From contig NZ_QPJT01000012.1 of assembly GCF_003337415.1 (NCBI RefSeq), forward strand, positions 1 to 64,000: 64,000 nucleotides of DNA. The letters are read 5' to 3'. Positions 1 through 8,248 of the stretch are shown here, in pieces. Source of the stretch: Anaerobacterium chartisolvens. Lineage in GTDB: Bacteria; Bacillota; Clostridia; Acetivibrionales; DSM-27016. How positions within the stretch are numbered: position 1 is the stretch's first letter; the number at the start of each line of letters is the position of its first letter. The notes beneath the pieces are model-generated. The model was not told the origin of the DNA. It did no database searches and worked only from the letters and a program-made list of their open reading frames with translations. A program made the position numbers and the translations under genes.

Positions 1-84
1 AACTCCCATAAAGCCGTTAATCATTATTGTGGAACCGTCATTTATAAACTTGACGGCTTCGCTTATGCTTATTAATTTATTCAT
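1..84 (-). CDS. 3-oxoacid/acetate CoA-transferase subunit A, N-terminal 28 residues only
   Basis: Only the start of this gene is in the window; it continues past the left edge on the minus strand. The 28 visible residues include SEAVKFINDGSTIMINGF, the typical opening of the alpha subunit of type I CoA-transferases (AtoD/ScoA/CtfA family), which move CoA between acetate and an acyl-CoA or 3-oxoacyl-CoA. The ATG at 84 has a GGGGG ribosome binding site about 7 nt upstream. It lies downstream of the sugar-binding lipoprotein gene but is separated from it by a strong terminator. The exact substrate cannot be judged from so short a piece. Confidence 0.75.
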   Translation of the reverse strand, partial: MNKLISISEAVKFINDGSTIMINGFMGV

Positions 85-238
85 TTAAGACCCCCATGCC
101 TGATTTCGTATATGATAAATAAACCTTTAAATGTTTTATAATTATGAGTTGACTCCAACATTATAAAAAATAAAGGATTTAATTGCTTGCCACTTTTTAT
201 TATTTGATAGTCAGTTTTTGTTGTATACAATTATTGCT

Positions 239-283
239 AAAATTAGAATCCAGCCAACAAGCTGCTGTCTGGATTCTAATTTT
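239..283. terminator. Bidirectional rho-independent terminator
   Basis: A perfect 15-bp inverted repeat (239-253 with 269-283; core ATTAGAATCCAG) with a 15-nt loop and T-rich flanks on both sides. It sits just after the stop codon of the lipoprotein gene ending at 298, so it should end that minus-strand transcript. Confidence 0.8.
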
Positions 284-297
284 TTTGCTTTATGCTG

Positions 298-1845
298 TTA
301 CTTGCTCTTTAAAAATTCATCAAGCTGTCTCTGCTTTTCAGCAATAACCTTGTCAATTCCGGCTTTTTTAAGCTTGTCTATAAAATCAGGCAGGCTCTTA
401 TCAGGGTCCATTATTCCGCTTCCCATAGCCCTTACATACTGTCCGTAAACATTTTGGAGCGCCGTCATTTCGTTCTTTACGCTGCTCGAATCAAAGCTAA
501 AGCCTAATGCAACCGATTTATTGGCGGATTTATTAAACTCATCCATCTGCTTCCACAGATCAGGCGCATCGCCCTTCCATACATGTGACAGGAATTGGTT
601 GCCAAATTCAAACGCCGAGTGCAACGCATACCCTGTATTTTGTGCATTAACACCTTCAGGGTAATCGATTACCCCGTCTTCCGTTTTTACATAGTGCTTG
701 CCCTCTATTCCCCATGCAAACAGATTATGGATATCTTTATCAGAAAACATAAGGTTTAAGAACTGCATGGCCTTTTCCGAATTTTTGCTGTAGCTGGGGA
801 TGCCCCACATAAATGTCATCAGGTTGGAGGTCAGTGATTGTGCGGGCACAATTTCAGCACTTACGACGGGAATTCCTGTTTGCAAGGATATCTGACCGTC
901 TATACCCGGCTTTCCGGCCTGTGAGAATGAAAATATCTTTCCGCTTCTCATAAGGCTCTGTGCCGGCTCTGAATTTGTTGCGGAATCCTTGAGAACATAC
1001 CCTGAGGTATACCATCTCCTTGCCACCTTGAGTGTGTCGGCATACAGCTGTGATTCATAATAGTTTGAAACCTTTGGAGTATTCAGATCCATAAGAACTC
1101 CGAACCAATCCCCCAGATAGTCTCCACCGGGTATTGAAAATGCCTGATCCAAGCCCTGCTGGGCATCCTGCCCGAACATATGCGGGGTAATACCGGGTTC
1201 TTTCTCCTTAATTACCTTAAATACAGCCTCCATGTCATCCAACGTCTTGATTTTAGTAATATCAATGTTGTGTTTTTCAACCATATCCTTTCTCATGAAC
1301 AGCCTGATGCTGTTTGCGAAATCGTGGTAATTGGGAACGGCATAAACCTTGCCCTTTTGAGTGCCCACAATCATATTTTCGCCAATGACACTTTTTATGT
1401 CCTGTCCGTATTTATCCAGTAGGTCATCCAGCTCCATAAGCTGTCCGTTTCTGGTCTGGCCGTAATAGTCAAATATCGGCCCTAAAACTCCCGTTGCCAG
1501 CAAGTCGATCTTTTCATTGCCCGCCAGCATAAGCTTAACCTGCTGTGCGTAAGCGCCTACGTTAATGGGTGTAAGCTTTATGGTTGCATTTATCTTTTCC
1601 TTTGAAATTTTGTTGATTTCATCAACAACCAAATTCATATCCGCAGGGGGGTTTGAAAAGATCAAGGCTACCATGGATAATTCCGTTGGCGGTCCGTTCT
1701 CCGAATTTGCTCCGTCGGAGCCGCTTTGTTCCGTTCCGGCACCTTTTGTTGAATCATCAGGCGCGGAGGATCCATTTCCACATCCAGCCAATACCGAAAT
1801 AATAAGGGTAAGTGCTAATACCAAACTTAAAATTCTCTTTTTCAT
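298..1845 (-). CDS. CUT1-type sugar ABC transporter substrate-binding lipoprotein
   Basis: A 515-residue exported lipoprotein. A basic start (MKKR), a hydrophobic stretch and the lipobox VLAGC place the lipidated cysteine at residue 22, followed by a Ser/Gly/Glu-rich linker. The body resembles the long LplA/YtcQ group of extracellular solute-binding proteins, including a C-terminal segment around residues 455-510 like DUF3502 (DPDKSLPDFIDKLKKAGID). It should capture an oligosaccharide or glycoside outside the cell for the two permeases upstream. No ATPase is encoded here, as is usual for this class, which shares an MsmX-type ATPase. An R1 repeat lies between this gene and the permease genes. 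Substrate unknown. Confidence 0.85.
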   Translation of the reverse strand: MKKRILSLVLALTLIISVLAGCGNGSSAPDDSTKGAGTEQSGSDGANSENGPPTELSMVALIFSNPPADMNLVVDEINKISKEKINATIKLTPINVGAYAQQVKLMLAGNEKIDLLATGVLGPIFDYYGQTRNGQLMELDDLLDKYGQDIKSVIGENMIVGTQKGKVYAVPNYHDFANSIRLFMRKDMVEKHNIDITKIKTLDDMEAVFKVIKEKEPGITPHMFGQDAQQGLDQAFSIPGGDYLGDWFGVLMDLNTPKVSNYYESQLYADTLKVARRWYTSGYVLKDSATNSEPAQSLMRSGKIFSFSQAGKPGIDGQISLQTGIPVVSAEIVPAQSLTSNLMTFMWGIPSYSKNSEKAMQFLNLMFSDKDIHNLFAWGIEGKHYVKTEDGVIDYPEGVNAQNTGYALHSAFEFGNQFLSHVWKGDAPDLWKQMDEFNKSANKSVALGFSFDSSSVKNEMTALQNVYGQYVRAMGSGIMDPDKSLPDFIDKLKKAGIDKVIAEKQRQLDEFLKSK

Positions 1846-1943
1846 GCTCTTCCTCCTTTAAATTTGAGATGGAATTGGGTACATATATTCTGTTCCTTGC
1901 GGCATACGTTAAATGCCGCAAAAATTATGTTTAATGCTTTTGA

Positions 1944-2150
1944 TATATATGTGGCGATAAAGATTTTACATAGAGGATATAACTTGCCGGAAGAAATTTT
2001 TATTTGACCTATAAGGAATACCTCTAAGAAAAATGCCGAGTGACAAACCCAAGAGACTTTTCCCCGCAAGGCACTTTTTCGTTGCTATTAAAAATTTCTG
2101 CAGGCATTTGTATCCTCTATGATTGTAAAATCTTTATCGCATCCTATATA
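1944..2150 (+). repeat. R1 element, copy a (divergent)
   Basis: The most divergent of seven copies of a roughly 205-bp long-inverted-repeat element. The ends carry TATATA and GCGATAAAGATTTTACA in opposite orientation. The central hairpin uses the pair AAAAATGCC/GGCACTTTTT instead of the common GCGCC version, so pairing is kept. The short reading frame present in other copies is broken here. It lies inside the sugar-transporter operon, between the second permease and the binding protein. Nothing else of note is seen in the 332-nt gap that holds it. Confidence 0.85.
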
Positions 2151-2177
2151 GAATAAAGAAGTAAGCGTTAGAATTGA

Positions 2178-3068
2178 CTATCCCTTAACAGCGCCTATAG
2201 TGATGCCCTTAATAAAGTACTTTTGGAAAAACGGGTATACCGCGATGATGGGAACAACGCCTATAACGGCTATAGCCATTCTCATTCCCGTAGTGGGTAT
2301 ACCTGCCGTTGCCGACCCTGAATTTGCTCCCAGATTTGTACTGGCAAGGAATTGAATATCCGTCATCATACGGTTTAAAATATTCTGCAAGCTAAACAGC
2401 TTGGGATTAGTGAGATAGATTAGCCCATTATACCAGTCATTCCAATAAGCTATTGCCTGAAACAGTCCGACGGTTGCCATTATAGGAAAGGATAGGGGAA
2501 ATACAATCAGGCGAAAGGTTTTGAACTTTCCCGCACCGTCTATATTTGCCGCCTCAATAACTGCATCCGGTATATTCGTCTGGAAATAAGTCCTTGCAAA
2601 GATAACATTATAGCCGTTCATCAAAAGGCCCGGAACCAGTAATGCCCAAATTGTATTTTTAATGTGAAATATCTGGGTGTACATCAGATACGTAGGTACA
2701 AGCCCTCCATTGAACAGAAGCGTAAAAAATACAAGGAATGAAAATACGTTTCTGAAAGGGAGCTCCTTCCTTGACAAAGGGTAGGCGAGAAATATTGTAA
2801 ATATCAGGCTTAACAACGTTCCCAGTACCGTCATCAGTATTGTGATTTTATAGCCGTTCAGAATTAATGAGGACTGTTGAAACAGATATTCATAAGCCTC
2901 TAAGCTGAATTTTTCAGGAAAGAAGGAATACCCGTTTTTCAATATAACCGCCTCATCCGTCAGGGATGATATAAATAGCAGTAAAAAGGGAAGAATACTT
3001 GCGGCGGACAGTAAAGCCAATACAACATGTGCAACCAAATTGAGAGACTCTATTTTTCTGATTTTCAT
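2178..3068 (-). CDS. Sugar ABC transporter permease, MalG/LplC (YtcP) type
   Basis: A 296-residue inner-membrane protein with about six hydrophobic segments. The EAA loop that contacts the ATPase is at residues 172-180 (EAANIDGAG). The order and family pair it with the MalF-type permease 14 bp upstream, making one CUT1 importer with the lipoprotein ending at 298. The C-terminus (FIKGITIGAVKG) is typical of LplC/YtcP proteins that import plant oligosaccharides such as galacturonides. The substrate here is not predictable. Confidence 0.9.
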   Translation of the reverse strand: MKIRKIESLNLVAHVVLALLSAASILPFLLLFISSLTDEAVILKNGYSFFPEKFSLEAYEYLFQQSSLILNGYKITILMTVLGTLLSLIFTIFLAYPLSRKELPFRNVFSFLVFFTLLFNGGLVPTYLMYTQIFHIKNTIWALLVPGLLMNGYNVIFARTYFQTNIPDAVIEAANIDGAGKFKTFRLIVFPLSFPIMATVGLFQAIAYWNDWYNGLIYLTNPKLFSLQNILNRMMTDIQFLASTNLGANSGSATAGIPTTGMRMAIAVIGVVPIIAVYPFFQKYFIKGITIGAVKG

Positions 3069-3082
3069 TTATCTCACCCCTC

Positions 3083-4015
3083 TTAGAACAAAGCATTGTC
3101 TCTGTTTATTTTTCTAACAACCAGATTTGCGGCCAATACTAATATGAAGCCTACAACAGACTGGTACAGTCCCGCCGCAGAAGACATTCCGATATCTCCA
3201 AGCTGCAGAAGCCCGCGGTATACATAAGTATCAATAACACTGGTGGTATCATATAACGCTCCTGAATTCATGGGAACCTGATAAAAAAGTCCGAAATCCG
3301 AATAAAAAATCCTTCCGATTGCCAGCAGCACCATCATTACTATTGTGGGCTGAATTAAAGGTATCGTTATGGTCCATATCTGCTTCCATTTGCCGGCCCC
3401 GTCAATTATTGCGGCTTCATAATATTCCTTATCTATACCTATTATAGACGCTAGATAAATTATACAAAAGAAGCCGTATCCCTTCCACGAATTAACAAGC
3501 ACTAAAATATACGGCCAATATGACGCTTCACTGTACCACATTACCGTGTCTTTGCCAAACAGAGGAAGTATTGAGTTGTTAATAAACCCTGCTTCCACGC
3601 TAAGTACCGAAAATACAAGATAACTGACTATTACCATAGAAATAAGGTACGGCAGCAATATAGCGCTTTGATAGAATCTGGACAGGAATTTTTTGGTTAT
3701 CTCATTGAGCAGAATAGCAACACCGACAGCAACAACTGTATTTATAACAATGAATGACGCATTATATAATATAGTGTTTCTGGTAATGATAAGAGCATCG
3801 GAGGTGCCGAATAGAAACTGAAAATTCTTAAAGCCCGCCCAGTCGCTATTAAATAGCCCTTTCGAGAAATTAACATCCTTAAAAGCAATTATAAGTCCTG
3901 CCATGGGAAGGTAATTATTGATTAGCAAATAAAGCAGGCCCGGTATCATCATAAGAAAATAAGGTATACAGTCTATCCATACTTTCCTGCTCTTGCAGCT
4001 CTTTATTGATGCCAC
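3083..4015 (-). CDS. Sugar ABC transporter permease, MalF/LplB (YteP) type
   Basis: A 310-residue integral membrane permease. The EAA loop is at residues 200-209 (EAAIIDGAGK). It starts with GTG at 4015, 8 nt after an AAGGGGG ribosome binding site. It is the first gene of the transporter operon, whose promoter lies about 90 bp upstream (-10 at 4101-4106) next to a conserved box shared with three other operons in the window. It works with the MalG-type permease directly downstream and the lipoprotein at the end of the operon. Confidence 0.9.
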   Translation of the reverse strand: MASIKSCKSRKVWIDCIPYFLMMIPGLLYLLINNYLPMAGLIIAFKDVNFSKGLFNSDWAGFKNFQFLFGTSDALIITRNTILYNASFIVINTVVAVGVAILLNEITKKFLSRFYQSAILLPYLISMVIVSYLVFSVLSVEAGFINNSILPLFGKDTVMWYSEASYWPYILVLVNSWKGYGFFCIIYLASIIGIDKEYYEAAIIDGAGKWKQIWTITIPLIQPTIVMMVLLAIGRIFYSDFGLFYQVPMNSGALYDTTSVIDTYVYRGLLQLGDIGMSSAAGLYQSVVGFILVLAANLVVRKINRDNALF

Positions 4016-4033
4016 CTGATTATCCCCCTTCGT

Positions 4034-4065
4034 ATGAATATGCTCTGTTATGAATATGCTTTGTT
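4034..4065. repeat. Two tandem 16-bp units in the transporter 5' leader
   Basis: Two adjacent copies of ATGAATATGCTYTGTT, with the beginning of a third (ATGAATTT), lie between the promoter and the GTG start of the first permease gene. Probably replication slippage; no function is evident. Confidence 0.6.
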
Positions 4066-4100
4066 ATGAATTTAATCTGCAGATGAGGATTACATTATTC

Positions 4101-4166
4101 ATTATAAGCCATACCTATAAGTTAAACAACGATATGAATTTCAGATTTGTTCAGATTTTTTCATTA
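4101..4166 (-). promoter_or_regulatory. Promoter P1 with conserved activator-type box
   Basis: On the minus strand: -35 TTGTTT (4124-4129), 17-bp spacer, -10 TATAAT (4101-4106), driving the permease gene at 4015. Directly upstream and touching the -35 is a roughly 43-bp box that recurs at P2, P3 and P4. It contains two direct copies of AAATCTGAA 11 bp apart, one helical turn, as expected for an AraC/YesN-type activator. Confidence 0.7.
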
Positions 4167-4217
4167 TTATAAAATTATCTGATTAACTCCCCTCTCTAAT
4201 TACTTGCCCAACCCAAC

Positions 4218-4433
4218 TATATAATTTAGGCTTTGATATATCGGATAACGGAGGATGTAAAATAATATCCTCCAGAATAATTTCTACTCTAACCATAGAA
4301 GCATGTATACCTGTAGAAGACGCTTGTGACTTTAATTAGCCTAAATTATATCGCGGTTACGCATTCCGGGGAAATTATTCTTCCGGAAATTATTTTACAT
4401 CCCTTTTAGATAGTTTATGTCCTAATTTATATA
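4218..4433 (+). repeat. R2 element, copy a
   Basis: One of three copies of a second element, about 216 bp, with terminal inverted repeats TATATAATTTAGGC / CCTAATTTATATA. Inside lies a second pair of inverted arms (GGAGGATGTAAAATAATATC and its near-complement GGAAATTATTTTACATCC). The terminal motif AATTTAGGC occurs once more in inverted form near the middle. No protein is encoded. It lies between the transporter promoter and an R1 copy. Confidence 0.85.
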
Positions 4434-4484
4434 AAAAGCGATATACCGGGCAAATTGCCGTATATCGCTTTTATAATTTTTCGC

Positions 4485-4689
4485 TATATATTTAGCAATA
4501 AAGATTTTACATGGAGGATATAACTTGATGGAAGAAATTTTTTTGACCCGTAAGGAATACATCTAAGAAAAGCGCCTGATGACATACCCGTGAGACATTT
4601 CCCCGCAAGGCGTCTTTTCGTTGCTATTAAAAATTTCTGTAAGCAATTATATCCTCCATGTTTGTAAAATCTTTATTGCATCCTATATA
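4485..4689 (+). repeat. R1 element, copy b
   Basis: A 205-bp copy of R1. Long imperfect inverted arms run from TATATATTTAGCAATAAAG inwards, and the central hairpin is AAAAGCGCCT / AGGCGTCTTTT. The left arm carries GGAGG followed 7 nt later by a 13-codon frame (TTG start, MMEEIFLTRKEYI). It ends 7 bp from the stop codon of the NuoF-like gene. Confidence 0.9.
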
Positions 4690-4696
4690 TTAATTT

Positions 4697-5353
4697 TTAT
4701 TTCCTTAATCCCTTCCTTAACCCCCCAAGGCCCTTTGCCTGCCATGTACCCACAGGTATGGGGCTGTCGGGAGTTTTGGGCTTTACTCCTCCGGCCTTAA
4801 CAATTGCGCCGCAAACATTGCTGCAAATATCAATGCATATGCCGCACCTGCTGCATTGATCCTGATCTATGACATGAATCATGTCCTTTGCCCCGCTTAT
4901 TGCCTGTTCAGGGCATTTATCAAGGCATTGCATACAGCCGCTGCATTTCTCGCCCAAAATGTGAAAAGTAACTAAACGGCTGCATATCAGCCCCGGACAA
5001 CGCTTCCTTACGATATGCGCATCCCATTCGTCTTTATATTCATCTATGGAATTTAATATACTCATGGCAGCTTTCTTTGATAATTCACAGTCGGCCATCT
5101 CTTTAATAGCCTTGCATAATTCTATAATTATGTCTAAATCCTCACTATGCCCTCTGCCCTCAGAAATATCCTTTATTATTTTGCGCATTTGCAGCGTTCC
5201 CTCGCGGCAAAACACCGTTTTCCCGCAGGTTTGTGCAAATACAGCCTCAAGAAGCTTTAAAGCCCAGCTCACGACACAATTATTTTCTTTATGAAACTCA
5301 ATATCCACCCCAGCTATGGCCTCCGCATTTTTCTCACAAATCAAATTCCTCAC
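4697..5353 (-). CDS. NuoF C-terminal domain fused to a 2x[4Fe-4S] ferredoxin, flavin domain absent
   Basis: 218 residues. Residues 26-115 match the cluster-binding end of NADH dehydrogenase subunit NuoF/HndC (CGKTVFCREGT, then C89 before KKAAMSIL, then DEWDAHI). The FMN/NADH-binding part that normally precedes it is missing. One of the usual four cysteines is threonine (CGKTVFC for CGKCxxC, residues 43-49). Residues 137-147 and 167-177 are two classic CxxCxxCxxxC ferredoxin motifs. It follows the NuoG/GltD-like fusion by 9 bp and is probably its electron-transfer partner in the cytoplasm. Losing the NADH site suggests that the partner's FAD domain supplies the pyridine-nucleotide chemistry. 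Confidence 0.75.
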   Translation of the reverse strand: MRNLICEKNAEAIAGVDIEFHKENNCVVSWALKLLEAVFAQTCGKTVFCREGTLQMRKIIKDISEGRGHSEDLDIIIELCKAIKEMADCELSKKAAMSILNSIDEYKDEWDAHIVRKRCPGLICSRLVTFHILGEKCSGCMQCLDKCPEQAISGAKDMIHVIDQDQCSRCGICIDICSNVCGAIVKAGGVKPKTPDSPIPVGTWQAKGLGGLRKGLRK

Positions 5354-5362
5354 CGCCTTTTT

Positions 5363-7468
5363 CTATTTATGAGCATAATCTCCCCACAATTTCACCTTCG
5401 GTATGCGCAGCCTTAAGTCACACTGCAAGCATCGTTCCGCTTCACAGTGTGCGGTTTCAGCGTCAAAAGCCTGTTCAAACTCGTCAAAATTATTTATTCT
5501 TTCTTCTACGGGCTTACAGCTTATTTGCTTTCTTTCTCTATGAGCAAACCTTTCCTCTTTTCCAATGAATGCTCCGGGCTCCTCACACGGAGCAAGAACC
5601 TCGTCGATTACTCCGTCTCCGCCCAGGTATTTGTCAATGGCAGCCGCCGCACCCCTGCCTCCGGCAATTGCCTGAACGACAGAAGTAGTGCCTGTTATAC
5701 AATCCCCTACGGCGAATACGCCGGCTTTATTTGTTTGATAATTTTCTGATTTTATAATGTTGGCCCTTCCGCTCTCAACCCCGTACTCCTCCGGCAGGTC
5801 TACTATCTGCCCGGCGGCAAATATAACTGTATCTGCATAAAGCACATGCAGGGAATCAGGCACAGTGTTAATTACCAGCTTTCTGTTATCATCGAAATAA
5901 AAGTTATCAACCTCTGAGCATTCTACTCCCAGACTTCCATTTTCCGAAATAATTTTGCTGAAGGTTCTTGAATTATGGATTACGATACCTTCCTCAAGCC
6001 CCTGCTCAACCTCTTCTGCGCTGGCTGTCATATTTGCCCGCGACTCCAGACAGGCCATGCTCACCTCACTTGCGCCAAGCCTTTTTGCAACTCTTGCACA
6101 ATCGAAAGCAACATTGCCTCCGCCAAGCACCAACACCCTGCTTCCTGTCTCCACCTTTTTCCCGAGGCTTGATTTAAGTAAAAAATCAGTATTGACCATA
6201 ACTCCTTTAAGATCACTTCCCGGAATTGGGAGCCTTACGCCTTTATGTGTGCCAATTGCTATTAAAACCGCATCATAGCCCAAGGAGCTAAGCGAATTTA
6301 AGTCCTTTATATCGGTATTATATACAATCCTTACTCCCGCATCTGTGATTTCACTGATTTCATTGTCAATTACACTCCTTGGCAAGCGGTATTCAGGTAT
6401 ACCCACCCTCAGCATACCTCCCGGAGAAGATAATTTTTCATATATGGTTACATCATGTCCCTGCTTTACAAGATAGTAGGCCGAAGTCAGCCCTGCCGGG
6501 CCTGATCCTATGACGGCAACCTTTTTTCCTGTAAGCGGAGCAATCTTTGAATTCTCTTTCCATAGCCCGTTATCACGCATTGCGGCAAATTTCTTTAATT
6601 CCTTTACTGAAACAGCTTCATTTACAGCCTCGCGTCTGCACCCCGATTCACAAAAGTGCATACAAATATATCCCAGTGTTAATGGGAAGGGTACTCTTTC
6701 TCTGATTACCGCTACCGCCTCGGAATACTTCCCTTCCTTTATAAGCCTAACATACCTTGGCACATCCGTTCCGGCCGGACAGGACGCCTTGCATGGCAGC
6801 AGCGCCTCTTCGGCTTTATTAAAGCCCGAAACAACCTCTTCCTTGTCTCTAAGCGCCCCCGTCGGACATACCTCAACACAGGCGCAGCAGAATTTGCAAT
6901 TTTCATCGGCAAGCAAACCGCCGTTCTCAGTCCCTATATATACCTTTTCATTGTCCTTTTTGTAGTCTATAGCCTCTGCTCCTCTTAGAGTGCGGCAGGC
7001 CCTTACACATCTTCCGCATAGTATGCACCTGTTCATATCCCTCACGAAAAGGGGATTTCCAGTCTCTATAGGAAAGTTATATGACAATTTCCTCAGCCTT
7101 GCATCACTGACCCCCAAATATTGAATAAGGGTTTGCAATTCACATTTCAAGTACTTTGGACATGAGGTGCATTCGGATGGATGAGCGGCAAGCATCAGCT
7201 CCATGGAAAGCGTCCTCATATGATTAAGCCTGTCTGTCTTTGTTTTTATAACCATACCGTCCTCTGCCATTGTAGTGCAAGAGGTCTGAACTCCGTCCCG
7301 GTCCGCTATTTCAACAACACACAGCTTGCATTGTCCCACATCGGGAAGGCTTGGGTGATGACAAAGGTGCGGTATATATATTCCGGCAGCCAGGGCTGCT
7401 TGTAAAACTGTCATTTCCTTTTCCGCTTCAACACTTATGCCGTCTATTGTTAATTTAATGTTACCCAT
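5363..7468 (-). CDS. Multi-domain electron-transfer flavoprotein: NuoG-like N-terminus plus GltD-like FAD/NAD(P)H reductase
   Basis: 701 residues. In order: a [2Fe-2S] ferredoxin fold (C36, C47, C50, C64); a NuoG His-Cys cluster motif (H96, C100, C103, C109); two [4Fe-4S] motifs (C148-C158 and C191-C201); then a GltD-type module. That module has its own cysteine-rich linker (PCKASCPAGTDVPRYV, about 226-240), an FAD Rossmann motif GSGPAG near 321 and a second dinucleotide motif GGGNVAFDCARVAKRL near 450. Such proteins pass electrons between NAD(P)H and iron-sulfur carriers. With the NuoF stub downstream and the flavoproteins upstream it probably supplies reducing power to an enoate- or ketone-type reductase. 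Electron donor and acceptor are inferred. Confidence 0.8.
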   Translation of the reverse strand: MGNIKLTIDGISVEAEKEMTVLQAALAAGIYIPHLCHHPSLPDVGQCKLCVVEIADRDGVQTSCTTMAEDGMVIKTKTDRLNHMRTLSMELMLAAHPSECTSCPKYLKCELQTLIQYLGVSDARLRKLSYNFPIETGNPLFVRDMNRCILCGRCVRACRTLRGAEAIDYKKDNEKVYIGTENGGLLADENCKFCCACVEVCPTGALRDKEEVVSGFNKAEEALLPCKASCPAGTDVPRYVRLIKEGKYSEAVAVIRERVPFPLTLGYICMHFCESGCRREAVNEAVSVKELKKFAAMRDNGLWKENSKIAPLTGKKVAVIGSGPAGLTSAYYLVKQGHDVTIYEKLSSPGGMLRVGIPEYRLPRSVIDNEISEITDAGVRIVYNTDIKDLNSLSSLGYDAVLIAIGTHKGVRLPIPGSDLKGVMVNTDFLLKSSLGKKVETGSRVLVLGGGNVAFDCARVAKRLGASEVSMACLESRANMTASAEEVEQGLEEGIVIHNSRTFSKIISENGSLGVECSEVDNFYFDDNRKLVINTVPDSLHVLYADTVIFAAGQIVDLPEEYGVESGRANIIKSENYQTNKAGVFAVGDCITGTTSVVQAIAGGRGAAAAIDKYLGGDGVIDEVLAPCEEPGAFIGKEERFAHRERKQISCKPVEERINNFDEFEQAFDAETAHCEAERCLQCDLRLRIPKVKLWGDYAHK

Positions 7469-7488
7469 AAAGTCACCACCTTTTACCT

Positions 7489-8001
7489 CTATTCTTTAAA
7501 TTCATCGTAGCATACGATCTCATTTAATTCTTTTCTCGGCTTGGGATCGGGGTCTTCGGCGGCATACCCAAGAGGAATTACAGTTACACAGCTATATTGT
7601 GCGGGTATTCCAAGCGCCTTTTTCATTTTTTCTCCGTCATATCCCGCAGTCCACACCGTTCCGAGTCCAAGCTCATAAGCTTGCAGCACGGCAAAGGCCA
7701 TGGCAATTGACGCGTCAATTGTGTCCTTAATCTGTCCATTATTCATAACGGCATGGTCAAGACCACAAGCCGCCAATAATACGGGAGCATCCTCAAAGTA
7801 AGCCGGTGCCTCCAGCTCCTTTCTCAATGCCGCCTTTTTTGCGGCATCTCTTATAACCAGTATTTTATACGGCTGTCCATTTCTTGCTGAGGGGGCAAAT
7901 CTTATAGCCTCCAATATCTTATTCAGCTTTTCCTCTTCAATGGGCTTTGTGCTATATTTTCTTATGCTTTTTCTGCCCTTTATCGCAGTTAAAATATCCA
8001 T
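7489..8001 (-). CDS. Nitroreductase-family FMN oxidoreductase
   Basis: 170 residues from the ATG at 8001, chosen because GGAGG lies 8 nt upstream; an in-frame ATG at 8016 overlaps that site. The N-terminus (IKGRKSIRKYSTKP) and FAPSARNGQPYKILVI are hallmarks of the FMN-binding nitroreductase fold, and LGTVWTAGYDG fits the later flavin-contacting region. These small enzymes reduce nitro groups, quinones or enoates with NAD(P)H. It is the third gene of the redox operon. The physiological acceptor is unknown. Confidence 0.85.
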   Translation of the reverse strand: MDILTAIKGRKSIRKYSTKPIEEEKLNKILEAIRFAPSARNGQPYKILVIRDAAKKAALRKELEAPAYFEDAPVLLAACGLDHAVMNNGQIKDTIDASIAMAFAVLQAYELGLGTVWTAGYDGEKMKKALGIPAQYSCVTVIPLGYAAEDPDPKPRKELNEIVCYDEFKE

Positions 8002-8112
8002 AACGCTATCCTCCATTTTATTTTAATTTATTTATATAGGTTAGGCTGTAAACCATCTAAGAACCTGTTTAAAATCTGTTAGGTCTGCTGATTGCAATAA
8101 TCATTTTTCCAT

Positions 8113-8248
8113 AATTTTGTTTCAACATATTTATATATTTTTGTGGTAGGGGCAGACCTATGTGTCTGCCCTGAATTTTTGCATATTCCGTGGTTGAAAC
8201 AAAATTTTCGTGGGTAATTAAGGGCAGACACGCAGGTCTGCCCCTACC
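8113..8248. repeat. R3: GGTAGGGGCAGACC-type interleaved inverted repeat
   Basis: Two hairpin-forming blocks (8145-8172 and 8221-8248), each of the type GGGGCAGACC...GTCTGCCC and inverse to each other. Arms AATTTTGTTTCAAC (8113-8126) and GTTGAAACAAAATT (8194-8207) are interleaved with them. Similar GTAGGGGC-type palindromes are common short dispersed repeats in bacteria. The final base overlaps the TAG stop of the gene starting at 9213. Confidence 0.75.

Noticed and set aside
1842-2069. A 75-codon open frame upstream of the sugar-binding lipoprotein
   Set aside because: It runs through R1 copy a in antisense direction; no ribosome binding site and no family likeness. Its codons come from the repeat.
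6510-6965. 151-codon plus-strand frame inside the NuoG/GltD-like gene
   Set aside because: Fully antisense to a well-supported gene, no ribosome binding site, and a composition typical of a shadow frame.
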